Positions 17,309 to 25,475 of a DNA stretch of 64,000 bases are shown here, piece after piece (position 1 is the stretch's first letter; each line of letters opens with the position of its first letter). The DNA is taken from the NCBI GenBank assembly GCA_934202005.1, contig CAKPXP010000001.1, positions 372,001-436,000 of the forward strand. The letters are read 5' to 3'. The translations under genes were made by a program, and so were the position numbers. Source of the stretch: an uncultured Selenomonas sp. (GTDB lineage: Bacteria; Bacillota; Negativicutes; Selenomonadales; Selenomonadaceae). The notes beneath the pieces are model-generated. The model was given only the letters and a program-made list of their open reading frames with translations, was not told the origin of the DNA and did not search any database.

Positions 17309-17828
17309 GCTTGCCTGCGGGCGGCGCCTCGAGAATCGCTTCGCCCCAGGCCTCGACGAGCATTGGCAGGCGCCATTTCGCATTGGCGGGGCTGGTCGAT
17401 GGCAGCTGATGGAATGTGAGGTCGGCGCGCGCGAGGAGCGGCCGGTTGTAGCGGCGGAAGCACTGATATGATTTCGCACCGTTGAAGCAGATGGTATGGA
17501 TCGCTGGATGCGCCGCGAGGAACGAGGTGAAATCGTTGCCGCGTTCCTCGTGGATGGCAGTATCGAGGCTGCCGGCGCGCTCGCAGCTCGCGATCGCGTC
17601 CCAGAGCGCGATGTGATGCGAGAGCAGCAGATGGAGGCGCTCGCCGTAGTCAGCGGGCGGCTCGGCCGCTCCCGTCAGGAGCAGCGCCATGAGCGGCCAG
17701 AATCTGTTCTGCGGATGTGCGTAGTATTGCTGCGCCGCGAGCGACTTGACGCTCGGCATCGAGCCGAGCACCAGGATGCGGCAGCCGGCGTCGATGCTCG
17801 GCGGGAAACCAACGCAATGTGTTTCCAT
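17259..17828 (-). CDS. DNA-deoxyinosine glycosylase-like (uracil-DNA glycosylase superfamily)
   Basis: This 189-residue protein has RILVLGSMPSVKSL and YYAHPQNRFWPLM near the N-terminus, the usual signature of hypoxanthine/deoxyinosine glycosylases in the uracil-DNA glycosylase superfamily, and HQLPSTSPAN near the C-terminus (the S-x-S-P-A loop). It would remove deaminated adenine from DNA. The ATG at 17828 follows AAAGAGGTATCCTC. It sits in opposite orientation between trpA and trpE and overlaps the trpA end by 50 bases. Confidence 0.82.
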   Translation of the reverse strand: METHCVGFPPSIDAGCRILVLGSMPSVKSLAAQQYYAHPQNRFWPLMALLLTGAAEPPADYGERLHLLLSHHIALWDAIASCERAGSLDTAIHEERGNDFTSFLAAHPAIHTICFNGAKSYQCFRRYNRPLLARADLTFHQLPSTSPANAKWRLPMLVEAWGEAILEAPPAGKLSSRGTPRRAPLASRG

Positions 17829-17986
17829 GAGGATACCTCTTTTCTTCATGAAATATGACTTCAGCCTACCACAGAGGAGAGAAAATTACCAGATGTTCCT
17901 GATTCCTGGGATAAGGGAACCGCGGGACAGCTCTGATGAGCGCAGGAATGCGGGCGGCAGGCCCCGCAGCCAGACAGGGAGTGAAT

Positions 17987-19489
17987 ATGATGAAATTGAC
18001 ACCGAATCTTGATGATTTCTGCCGCTTGGCGCAGGAGAAGAATCTCATTGCCGTCTCGACAGAAATCAATATGGATCTCGATACACCGGTATCGGTCTAT
18101 TACAAGCTCGTCGATGAGGAGAAAGGCTTCATCCTCGAGTCCGTCGATACCACGCAGCAACAGTTCGGACGATTTTCCTTCATCGGCGCGGAGCCCTTTG
18201 CGCGGCTCCAGGTATTCAGGGACAAGCTGATGATCAAGGAGAACGATCTCATGAAAAGCATCGATGGCGCGCCTGTCGATACCATCAAACAGTATATGGC
18301 GCGGTTCCGCCCCGCGCTCGAGGACGCGCAGCTGCCGCTCGCGAACGGCGGTCTCGTCGGCTATTTCAACTATGAGGTCGTCGCGACGTTCGACCGCGTG
18401 CGCGGCATGGCGGTTGGCGATGAGGAGCTGCTCGGCCAGTTCATGCTCTGCCGTGTGCTCGTCGTCATCGACGCCCTCAAGAACAGCGCGCGGCTCATCT
18501 GCCTCGTTGATACCAAGGGCAAGCCTGCCGCTGAGGCCTATGAAGAGGCGGCGGCGAAGATGGAGGCGCTCATAGGCCAGCTTTCAGCGCCGCTCGCCCC
18601 GCACGCGGCGCCGAAAACGCAGCGCAAGGCGCCGCTCGACTTCCTCAAGAAATTCGGCAAGGTGCCAGCGGATTTCATCGCCGCCATCGAAAAGGCGAAG
18701 GAGCACATCTTCGCGGGCGATATCTTCCAGGTCGTGCCCTCCCGTCAGTTCCGCGCGAAAATCACGAAGCCAAGTTTCCATTTCTACCGCCGCCTGCGCC
18801 AGGTCAATCCGTCGCCGTATATGTTCTATATCAATTTCGGCAGCGTCAAGCTCGTCGGCGCCTCGCCGGAGATGCTCGTGAAAGTCGCGGGCAAGCAGAT
18901 CTTCACCTATCCGATCGCCGGCACGCGCAAGCGCGGCAAAGACGCGGTGGAGGACGCGGCGCTCGCGGCAGATCTCACGGCAGACGCGAAGGAATGCGCG
19001 GAGCACTCCATGCTCGTCGACCTCGCACGCAACGACATCGGCCGCATCAGCGATGCCGGTACCGTGCGCGTCACGAAGCTGCGCAAGGTCGAATATTTCA
19101 GCCACGTCATGCACATGGTCTCTGAGGTCACGGGGCGGCTCAGACAGGGTTTCACGCCGATGGATGTCCTGCGGGCGACCTTCCCCGCGGGCACGGTCAG
19201 CGGCGCGCCAAAACTGCGCGCGATGGAGATCATCCACGACCTCGAGCCCGTCAAGCGCGATACCTACTCGGGCACAGTCGGCTATATGGATTTCGCCGGC
19301 AATATGGACATGTGCATCACGCTCCGCACCATGCGCATTGAAAACGACGACACCGCCGTCATCCAGTCGGGCGCGGGCATCGTCGCGGACTCCGTACCCG
19401 AGCGGGAGTATCAGGAAATCCTGCAGAAATCGGAAGCACTCTTTGAAGTCGTCGAGGAGGTAGAGAACGATGCTGTTGCTTTTAGATAA
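17987..19489 (+). CDS. trpE: Anthranilate synthase component I
   Basis: This 500-residue chorismate-binding enzyme starts tryptophan synthesis. The N-terminal allosteric domain includes LILESVD-type and GRFSFIGAEPF stretches (tryptophan site), and the catalytic domain includes IFAGDIFQVVPSR, FTYPIAGTRKRG, LVDLARNDIGR and GTVSGAPK. CAGGGAGTGAAT precedes ATG 17987. It overlaps trpG by 20 bases, so the two subunits are coupled. No second T-box was found upstream, so these genes may be controlled separately from trpFCBA. Confidence 0.95.
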   Translation: MMKLTPNLDDFCRLAQEKNLIAVSTEINMDLDTPVSVYYKLVDEEKGFILESVDTTQQQFGRFSFIGAEPFARLQVFRDKLMIKENDLMKSIDGAPVDTIKQYMARFRPALEDAQLPLANGGLVGYFNYEVVATFDRVRGMAVGDEELLGQFMLCRVLVVIDALKNSARLICLVDTKGKPAAEAYEEAAAKMEALIGQLSAPLAPHAAPKTQRKAPLDFLKKFGKVPADFIAAIEKAKEHIFAGDIFQVVPSRQFRAKITKPSFHFYRRLRQVNPSPYMFYINFGSVKLVGASPEMLVKVAGKQIFTYPIAGTRKRGKDAVEDAALAADLTADAKECAEHSMLVDLARNDIGRISDAGTVRVTKLRKVEYFSHVMHMVSEVTGRLRQGFTPMDVLRATFPAGTVSGAPKLRAMEIIHDLEPVKRDTYSGTVGYMDFAGNMDMCITLRTMRIENDDTAVIQSGAGIVADSVPEREYQEILQKSEALFEVVEEVENDAVAFR

Positions 19490-20039
19490 TTACGATTCCT
19501 TCACCTACAACGTCTATCAGCTGCTCTCCGAACTCGGCGCGGACGTCGAGGTCGTCCGCAATGATAAGACGACGGTAGAAGAGATCGAGAAGAAAGGCTA
19601 TGCCGGTATCGTGCTCTCGCCCGGGCCCGGCGTGCCGGCGGACGCGGGCATCACGGAGAGTGTCATCCGCGCGTTCGCGGGGCGCGTCCCCATCCTCGGC
19701 ATCTGTCTCGGCCATCAGGCCATTGGCGAGGTCTTCGGCGGCCGCGTCGTGCGCGCGGACGCCATCGTCCACGGCAAGACCTCGCCGCTGCGCCATAACG
19801 GCAAGGGTCTCTACGCAGGACTCCCGCAGGAAATCCCCGTGGGGCGCTATCATTCCCTCGTCATCGACCGCAAGACGCTGCCGGCCTCGCTCGAGGTGAC
19901 GAGCGAGCTTGCTGACGGCACCATCATGGGTGTGCGCCACAGGGAGTACGACGTTGAGGGTATTCAGTTCCACCCGGAGTCCATCCTCACGCCGGATGGC
20001 AAGAAGATGATGGAGAATTTCCTCGCGCACCTCAGTTGA
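19470..20039 (+). CDS. trpG: Anthranilate synthase component II (glutamine amidotransferase)
   Basis: This 189-residue class I amidotransferase provides ammonia to TrpE. It has LLLDNYDSFTYN, LSPGPGVPADAG, the nucleophile loop ILGICLGHQAIGE and the His-Glu pair in GIQFHPESILT. The same protein may also serve p-aminobenzoate synthesis, a dual use known for TrpG/PabA, but its place behind trpE argues mainly for tryptophan. trpD does not follow; a terminator does. Confidence 0.95.
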   Translation: MLLLLDNYDSFTYNVYQLLSELGADVEVVRNDKTTVEEIEKKGYAGIVLSPGPGVPADAGITESVIRAFAGRVPILGICLGHQAIGEVFGGRVVRADAIVHGKTSPLRHNGKGLYAGLPQEIPVGRYHSLVIDRKTLPASLEVTSELADGTIMGVRHREYDVEGIQFHPESILTPDGKKMMENFLAHLS

Positions 20040-20082
20040 GGAAATGATGGCAGATAAATCACGAAAGTATCTCATTGGCATA

Positions 20083-20118
20083 AAACCAGTCTTTTTCTGA
20101 AAGAAGGGACTGGTTTTT
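20083..20118 (+). terminator. Terminator after trpEG
   Basis: AAACCAGTC (20083-20091) pairs with GACTGGTTT (20108-20116), with T residues following. It ends the trpEG operon 44 bases after the trpG stop. Confidence 0.8.
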
Positions 20119-20175
20119 GATCGTGGAAAAGTATGTGATTATGCCTATGAAAAGGAGACAGACATCCTTTGTATA

Positions 20176-20204
20176 TTGACAGCCGATATTGTAGAATTTA
20201 TAGT
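20176..20204 (+). promoter_or_regulatory. Strong promoter ahead of a structured leader
   Basis: A perfect TTGACA (20176-20181), a 17-base spacer and TATAGT (20199-20204). Transcription would begin near 20211, about 177 bases before the start of the broken lysR gene. Confidence 0.7.
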
Positions 20205-20210
20205 AAAATA

Positions 20211-20387
20211 GGGACACGATAGCTATCCAAGAAATGTTACTATGTAAATCCCCAAGAGCGCAAGCCGCAGGCGCAGCGCGATTGGCTGGATTTACTGCAA
20301 GGGCGGGCGCACAATGTCCACGAAGTGGACGTTTGTGCATATAGCTTTGCGTTGAGGCTACGGATCAATCCAACAGGGGGTATGGCA
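20211..20387 (+). ncRNA. Structured RNA candidate (three-way junction) upstream of lysR pseudogene
   Basis: AGCTAT (20221-20226) can close with ATAGCT (20341-20346). Inside are a long imperfect hairpin from GTAAATCC (20244-20251) to GGATTTAC (20288-20295) and a second hairpin, GCACAA-t-GTCCAC (20309-20321) with GTGGAC-gt-TTGTGC (20325-20338) and a GAA loop. The long hairpin has purine internal loops (GA opposite GA). No known riboswitch consensus was recognised. It may be a cis-regulatory leader or an independent small RNA. Confidence 0.4.
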
Positions 20388-21311
20388 ATGGAACTTCGCG
20401 TACTCAAATATTTCCTGGCGGTCGCGCGCCATCAGAACATCACGCGGGCGGCGGAAGAGCTGCATCTGACGCAGCCGACGCTCTCGCGGTAGCTGCAGGA
20501 GCTCGAGGCAGAGCTCGGCGCGCCGCTCTTCACGCGGGAGAAGCGGCGCATGGAGCTCACGCAGGCGGGACTCTTCCTCAAGGCGCGCGCCGAGGAAATG
20601 ACGACGCTTGAGGAAAAGACGCTCGACCAGTTCGCGCATCTTGAGGATTTCGTCGCGGGCGACGTCTATCTCGGCTGCGGCGAGACGCAGGCCATGCGGC
20701 TCGTTATCGACGCCCTGACGCCGCTCGGACGCGTGTATCCGCAGGTGCATTTTCATTTCACGAGCGGCAACTACGCGCAGACCTTCGACGCGTTGCAAAA
20801 GGGCGTGCTCGACTTCGGTCTCTTGTGCATGCAGACGCCGCCGGAGGGCTTCATCTACCGGCAAGTTCCCTTTGACGACGCGTGGGGCGTCTACCTGCGG
20901 GAGGATCATCCCCTCGCCGCGCGGCAGGCCATCCGCCCGCAGGATCTCCGCGGCGAGCAGATCATCCTCTCGCGCCAGCTCCTGCGCGACCACGTCTTCG
21001 CGCACTGGCTGGGCGAGGCCGCGACGGAGCTCAACATCCGCGCGACCTACAACCTCGTCTACAACGCCGCGTTCCTCGCGGAGCAGCGGCTCGGCCTCCT
21101 GATCTCTTTCGCGGGCCTCGTCCCGCTGGGCGCCCCCGCCCATCCCGGCCTGACCTTCCGCACGCTCGCCCCGGCGCTCTCCTCCCACAACTACCTCATC
21201 TGGAAAAGGGAGCAAGTCTTCTCCCGCGCCGCCGCCCTCGTGCGCGCCCGGCTGGAGAAAGTCTTCGGTAGCGACCGACAGGGATTCGCGGGGGCATCTG
21301 CAGAGCCATAA
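20388..21311 (+). pseudogene. LysR-family regulator with an in-frame amber stop
   Basis: The reading frame starts MELRVLKYFLAVARHQNITR, a normal LysR winged-helix start, and reaches LTQPTLSR, where codon 35 (20490-20492) is TAG. The family usually has Gln at this position (SRQLQELE), so CAG to TAG is the likely change. The rest, LQELEAELGAPLFTREK through a complete substrate-binding domain, is intact to the stop at 21311. A product could arise only by readthrough or an internal start, and it would lack DNA binding. The neighbouring hydrolase gene was probably a target of this regulator. Confidence 0.88.
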
Positions 21312-21363
21312 AAAAGCGACTGTTCTCAGTGAAATGCCTCGTGGGCATGAACAATGATTTTAT

Positions 21364-21400
21364 ATAAGCATTGGTAATAAAATACCTCTTGCCGTATACT
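21364..21400 (+). promoter_or_regulatory. Shared island promoter motif, copy C (hydrolase gene)
   Basis: ATAAGCAT (21364-21371) lies exactly 31 bases upstream of a -10 box TATACT (21395-21400); there is no good -35 box. The same spacing is seen at 24643-24679 and 34693-34729. Such a layout suits an activator bound at the -35 region. Confidence 0.55.
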
Positions 21401-21462
21401 GAAACCAGCTCAGGGAATGAATCCCAACACGAAACTGGTTTGAAAGGCAAGAGGTGTTCTTT

Positions 21463-22604
21463 ATGAAAAGAAAAAACTTTGGCAGCGCATCGCGGCGCTC
21501 GCCGTGCTCGGCACGGCGTTCGCGCTCGGCGGCAACGGCCTGACGGCTGAGGCTGCGGCGCAGCAGGCAGCAGGGACGAACGCGGCGAAAAACGTCACGC
21601 AGCAAAAGGAGGCAGAGACATTGCATCTGACACAGGAGTGGGACAAGATGTTCCCGGAGGGCAAGGTAGTCAACCATCGGAAGGTCACCTTCCACAACCG
21701 CTACGGCATCGAGCTCGCGGCGGATCTCTACGAGCCGAAGAACGCCAAGAAGGGCAGCCTCGCGGCCATCGCCGTGAGCGGCCCGTTCGGCGCCGTCAAG
21801 GAGCAGGCCTCCGGCCTCTACGCGCAGGAGCTCGCGAAGCGCGGCTTCCTCACGATCGCCTTCGACCCGTCCTACACGGGGGAGAGCGGCGGCGTGAACG
21901 GCGTGCGCAATGTCGCGTCGCCTGACATCAACACGGAGGACTTCTCGGCGGCTGTTGATTTCCTTTCGACGGAGTCTGACGTCAATCCGGAGCGCATCGG
22001 CATCCTCGGCATCTGCGGCTTTGGCGGTATGGCGCTCAACGCGGCGGCCATCGATACGCGCATCAAAGCGACCGTCACCTCGAGGATGTACGACATGAGC
22101 CGCGTGATCGCCAACGGCTATTTCGACTATGAGAAAGACGCGGTCACGCTCGCCAAGGAGCGTATGGCAAACCGCAAGGCCATTAACGCCCAGCGTACGG
22201 AAGACTATCGCACAGGCACCTATCAGCGTGCGGGCGGCGTCGTCGATCCGCTGCCGGCCGATGCACCTTGGTTCGTCAAGGACTACTACGCCTACTACAA
22301 GACGAAGCGCGGCTATCATCCGCGTTCCGTGAACTCCAACGAGGGCTGGAACACGACGAGCGCGCTCTCGTTCATGAACATGCCGCTGCTCTCCTACGCG
22401 GATGAGATCGAGAGCCCAGTGCTCGTCATCCACGGCGAGAAAGCGCATTCGCGTTACTTCAGTGAGGACGCGTTCAAGAAGCTCAAGGGCGATAACAAAG
22501 AGCTCCTGATCATCCCGGGCGCGAACCATACCGATCTCTATGACAACATGGAGAAGATTCCTTTCGACAAGATCACGGCGTTCTTCCAGAAATACCTGAA
22601 GTAA
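21463..22604 (+). pseudogene. Exported alpha/beta hydrolase (dienelactone-hydrolase type), signal peptide frameshifted
   Basis: The long frame (from about 21477) encodes a hydrolase with nucleophile elbow GICGFGG, a Gly-x-Cys-x-Gly motif as in dienelactone hydrolases, and a catalytic His in GANHTDLYD. Its N-terminus, LWQRIAALAVLGTAFALGG, is a signal peptide core without a start codon. An ATG with a good ribosome site (AAGAGGTGTTCTTT) lies at 21463 in a frame offset by one and reads MKRKN. One more A in the six-A run (21471-21476) would give a normal signal peptide, MKRKKLWQRIA. The site reads A-AAA-AAC, a classic -1 slippery heptamer, so programmed slippage is possible. Otherwise it is a recent frameshift or an assembly error. 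Confidence 0.72.
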
Positions 22605-22654
22605 GCCGTTGACACCAATCCTGTACATCGCTCCCCCGCGATGTGTCTGCTCCC

Positions 22655-22704
22655 AAAGCCCCGTCTGTTTCATCGTCTGATGCGAGCAGGTGAGGCTTTA
22701 TTTT
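22655..22704 (+). terminator. Terminator after the hydrolase gene
   Basis: AAAGCC (22655-22660) pairs with GGCTTT (22694-22699) around inner stems CTG/CAG and CATC/GATG, followed by ATTTTTC. Confidence 0.6.
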
Positions 22705-22846
22705 TCTTTGCGCAGCAGCAATACGCAAGTATTCCATACCTGGTAAATGAAAAAATCGTTCTTGTGTCTATCACATACTTCATATATCACATAAGTAGAT
22801 AACGAATATCCGTTAGATATTGTAATAGATACAAGGAGAGATTATC

Positions 22847-23305
22847 ATGAAATCATTGCAGTACATCAACAGCATCATCGCGTCGAAGAAGGACATGGGG
22901 CTGCTCGTCTTCCGCATCTTGATCGGCATTTCCTTCATCTGGCACGGCGTGCCGAAGCTCCTGAGCGGCCCTGAGGGCTGGACGGCACTCGGCTCGATGA
23001 TGGGCGCATTCGGCATCCATCTCTTCCCGACGTTCTTCGGCCTGCTTTCTGGCCTGACGGAGACGTTCGGCGGGCTCTTCATCCTGCTCGGCCTGTTCTA
23101 CCGCCCGATAGCGCTCTTCCTCGTCGGCAACCTCATGATGGCTACTTCCATCGAGCTTGCCTCCGGCGCACCGCTCCTGCAGGCCTCGCGTCCTTTCGAG
23201 GAAGGTGTATTCTTCCTCGGTGTCGTCTTCGCAGGCCCGGGCCGCTACAGCTTCGACTACCTGCTTCACAACGAGGTCCAGGAAGACGAGAGCGGGATGC
23301 TCTGA
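22847..23305 (+). CDS. DoxX-family membrane protein
   Basis: This 152-residue protein has four hydrophobic helices. LLVFRILIGISFIWHGVPKL and GLTETFGGLFILLGLFYRP are typical of the DoxX/YphA family, whose members are linked to thiol and quinone redox chemistry, though the function is poorly defined. An AAGGAGAGATTATC ribosome site precedes the ATG. It stands alone with its own terminator inside the redox-rich island. Confidence 0.85.
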   Translation: MKSLQYINSIIASKKDMGLLVFRILIGISFIWHGVPKLLSGPEGWTALGSMMGAFGIHLFPTFFGLLSGLTETFGGLFILLGLFYRPIALFLVGNLMMATSIELASGAPLLQASRPFEEGVFFLGVVFAGPGRYSFDYLLHNEVQEDESGML

Positions 23306-23323
23306 TAGTCATTGGAGATAAGA

Positions 23324-23360
23324 AAACAGCTCTGTTGCTTTGTGCAGCAGAGCTGTTTAT
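23324..23360 (+). terminator. Terminator after the DoxX gene
   Basis: AAACAGCTCTG (23324-23334) and CAGAGCTGTTT (23348-23358) form a long stem extended inward by TTGC/GCAG with one wobble pair. It may also act for the convergent minus-strand gene, which ends at 23376. Confidence 0.75.
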
Positions 23361-23375
23361 GCTTGTAAGGCCGCT

Positions 23376-23792
23376 TCAATCGCAGTCTATCCGTTCAATC
23401 TTGAAGATCACGGGACGTGTTCCGTCAGAACAGCAGGCAATCATGGTGTTCTCTTCTTTCATCCAGCCCCGCATGATGGAACCACCTTGCAGGCCGGTGT
23501 AGATGTATCGGGCGATTGCGTCCCATGCTTCGGAGCAGAAGGGAACCCCTTCCGTCCCAGAATGTGCCGTGCCTGGTGATTGCAGGCAGCCTTCATCTGG
23601 CTGTCCGGATTTCACGAGCGTTCCTTCTCCGCAATGCCAGAAATCATCGCGCTCATCATTCCGAGAGAAGACGAATTCGTCCCCCACATAGAAGCACGGG
23701 CATTTGCCACTGCTCGGTACGGCGCAGTACTGCTGCTGCAGATCTGGATACAATTTCTTGTCCAGGACAGTGACTTTTACTTTGTGTTGCAT
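23376..23792 (-). CDS. TIGR04076-type conserved protein
   Basis: This 138-residue protein has VKVTVLDKKLYPDLQQQYC near the start, a C-x-C stretch (KCPCFYVGDEFVF), SEAWDAIARYIYTGLQGG and a C-terminal block MIACCSDGTRPVIFKIERI. This matches a conserved Cys-rich family common in anaerobes, whose function is unknown; the Cys pattern suggests metal or redox work. I chose ATG 23792 because GGAGAG lies six bases upstream. It is divergent from a Crp/Fnr regulator, with 64 bases between the start codons. Confidence 0.8.
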   Translation of the reverse strand: MQHKVKVTVLDKKLYPDLQQQYCAVPSSGKCPCFYVGDEFVFSRNDERDDFWHCGEGTLVKSGQPDEGCLQSPGTAHSGTEGVPFCSEAWDAIARYIYTGLQGGSIMRGWMKEENTMIACCSDGTRPVIFKIERIDCD

Positions 23793-23856
23793 TTGCATCT
23801 CTCCATTTCATGTTATAATCAAAATAATCAAATTATACGAGAGCGAGGGAACGTGT

Positions 23857-24528
23857 ATGCTGCTTCCAAGATATTATTTTGCGGATGACTTCCGCCATTT
23901 TTACGGATATTTTCTTTCACAGCCACATCATGAACGAATCTTCCAGAAGGGGGAGTATCTCTGGCGGCCGGGACAACCCCACGACCGTGTTCAGTATTAC
24001 GTATCAGGTACATCGGTCCACTTCTCTGATCATGAAAGCGGCCATCGCAAAATCATCAGTTTCCATGGTCCAGGCACGGTCATGCCAGGGTATCATACGA
24101 CGGACTTCCGCATTGAGCTGTCGTTGAGTACGATTGCGCTTTCTGCTGTCAAGGTTCTGGAGTTCACTATTTCGCAGTTCAAGGTCATGTTCGAGTCGAA
24201 TGCAGAATTGGCCGAGAGCGTTGTCAATTGGTATGCGAAGTATGTGAATCGCTTTCTGTTTGAGACGATTCATCAGGAATACAACTCATCACAAGTGAAG
24301 CTTTGCAATTTGCTGTATCTGTTGATGATGAATCAACCCTCTGATTCTGGATTGACCATCGAGATGAGACAGGAAGATCTAGCAGATCTTCTCGGTATGA
24401 GCCGCGTACAGATTACGCGGGAGTTGGCAGAACTGCGCAACAGAGGCGTCCTGTCTACAGCGCGTGGCAGCTTGACAATCACAGATCTTCCCGCATTGAC
24501 TGCTATCTGTACAGAAGAAACAACCTGA
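23857..24528 (+). CDS. Crp/Fnr-family transcription regulator
   Basis: This 223-residue protein has a cyclic-nucleotide-binding-like N-terminal domain (FQKGEYLWRPGQPHDRVQYY to GPGTVMPGYH) and a C-terminal winged helix (MRQEDLADLLGMSRVQITRE). It lacks the N-terminal Cys set of Fnr, so it probably senses a small molecule rather than oxygen through an iron-sulfur cluster. ATG 23857 follows GCGAGGGAACGT. It is divergent from the TIGR04076 gene and is a likely regulator of it. Confidence 0.85.
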   Translation: MLLPRYYFADDFRHFYGYFLSQPHHERIFQKGEYLWRPGQPHDRVQYYVSGTSVHFSDHESGHRKIISFHGPGTVMPGYHTTDFRIELSLSTIALSAVKVLEFTISQFKVMFESNAELAESVVNWYAKYVNRFLFETIHQEYNSSQVKLCNLLYLLMMNQPSDSGLTIEMRQEDLADLLGMSRVQITRELAELRNRGVLSTARGSLTITDLPALTAICTEETT

Positions 24529-24642
24529 CTAGTATCGGTTATCGTTCCACCGTACTTCTCATTGTAATCACGATGCATGACTCCTTCTGCTTCAGATGAT
24601 GCATACATTATGATACGTTTTAGGAATGGCAGATAATTTTTG

Positions 24643-24679
24643 ATAAGCATTTCATATAGTATGCATATCTTGCTATGAT
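24643..24679 (+). promoter_or_regulatory. Shared island promoter motif, copy A (decarboxylase-cupin gene)
   Basis: ATAAGCAT (24643-24650) lies 31 bases upstream of TATGAT (24674-24679). GCAT and ATGC flank ten bases as a weak inverted repeat. The gene starts 40 bases after the -10 box. Confidence 0.55.
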
Positions 24680-24718
24680 GATAGGGAACAATGAGGTTGT
24701 GAGTGGGGAGGAATCATC

Positions 24719-25456
24719 ATGGAAAAACAGACAGCAGGACGTAAGGCATTAGGCGATTTCGCACCGCAGTTCGCGGCGTTCAACGATGATGTGCTTTTCG
24801 GCGAGGTATGGGCCAAGGAAACGGAGCTCTCGCTGAAGCTTCGCAGCATCGCGACGGTCTCGGCGCTTGTCGGCAAGGGAATCGCGGGGGATGCGCTGCG
24901 CTATCACTTGCAGACGGCGAGAAAGCACGGCGTCACGAAGGAGGAGATGGCCGCGCTGCTCACGCATCTCGCCTTTTACGCTGGCTGGCCGAACGCCTGG
25001 GCCGCATTCCCTGTGGCGAAGGAAGTCTACGCGGAGGCAGCGGATGCGGAGGGCCGCGGCGGTTTCTTCGGACTCGGCGAGCCTAATGATGCCTATGCCG
25101 AGTATTTCACAGGGAGGTCGTATTTGAACGTTCTGTCGAAGCCGGACGAGCCGCTCGTCATCTGCAACGTCACGTTCGAGCCGGGCTGCCGCAATTTCTG
25201 GCACATCCATCACGCGAAGCAAGGCGGCGGCCAGGTGCTCATCTGCGTTGACGGCGCGGGCTGGTATCAGGAAGAGGGCAAGGCACCACAGAGCCTCGCG
25301 CCCGGCGACATTGTCGAGATTCCCGCGGGCGTCAAGCACTGGCACGGTGCCAAGCGGCGTAGTTGGTTCTCGCATCTCGCGTTCGAGATCCCGGGCACGG
25401 AGACGAGCAACGAATGGTGCGAGCCTGTTACGGATGAGGTGTATCCGCAGGACTGA
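24719..25456 (+). CDS. Carboxymuconolactone decarboxylase-cupin fusion protein
   Basis: This 245-residue protein joins a CMD/AhpD-like domain (RSIATVSALVGKG, then EMAALLTHLAFYAGWPNAW) to a cupin domain with metal-ligand candidates in FWHIHHAKQGGG and VKHWHGAKR. The CMD part lacks the Cys-x2-Cys of AhpD, so it is unlikely to act as a peroxidase. Such fusions are common beside aldo/keto reductases and alcohol dehydrogenases. GGGAGGAATCATC precedes the ATG. An IS inserted 19 bases after its stop separates it from a broken alcohol dehydrogenase that probably once belonged to the same operon. Confidence 0.87.
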   Translation: MEKQTAGRKALGDFAPQFAAFNDDVLFGEVWAKETELSLKLRSIATVSALVGKGIAGDALRYHLQTARKHGVTKEEMAALLTHLAFYAGWPNAWAAFPVAKEVYAEAADAEGRGGFFGLGEPNDAYAEYFTGRSYLNVLSKPDEPLVICNVTFEPGCRNFWHIHHAKQGGGQVLICVDGAGWYQEEGKAPQSLAPGDIVEIPAGVKHWHGAKRRSWFSHLAFEIPGTETSNEWCEPVTDEVYPQD

Positions 25457-25475
25457 CATGATATTTAGATATTTA

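Noticed and set aside
17905..17925. T-box-like string (GGGAACCGCGGGA) upstream of trpE
   Set aside because: It lacks the full TGGNACCGCG core, there is no room for stem I and a specifier, and no terminator follows. Chance similarity is likelier.
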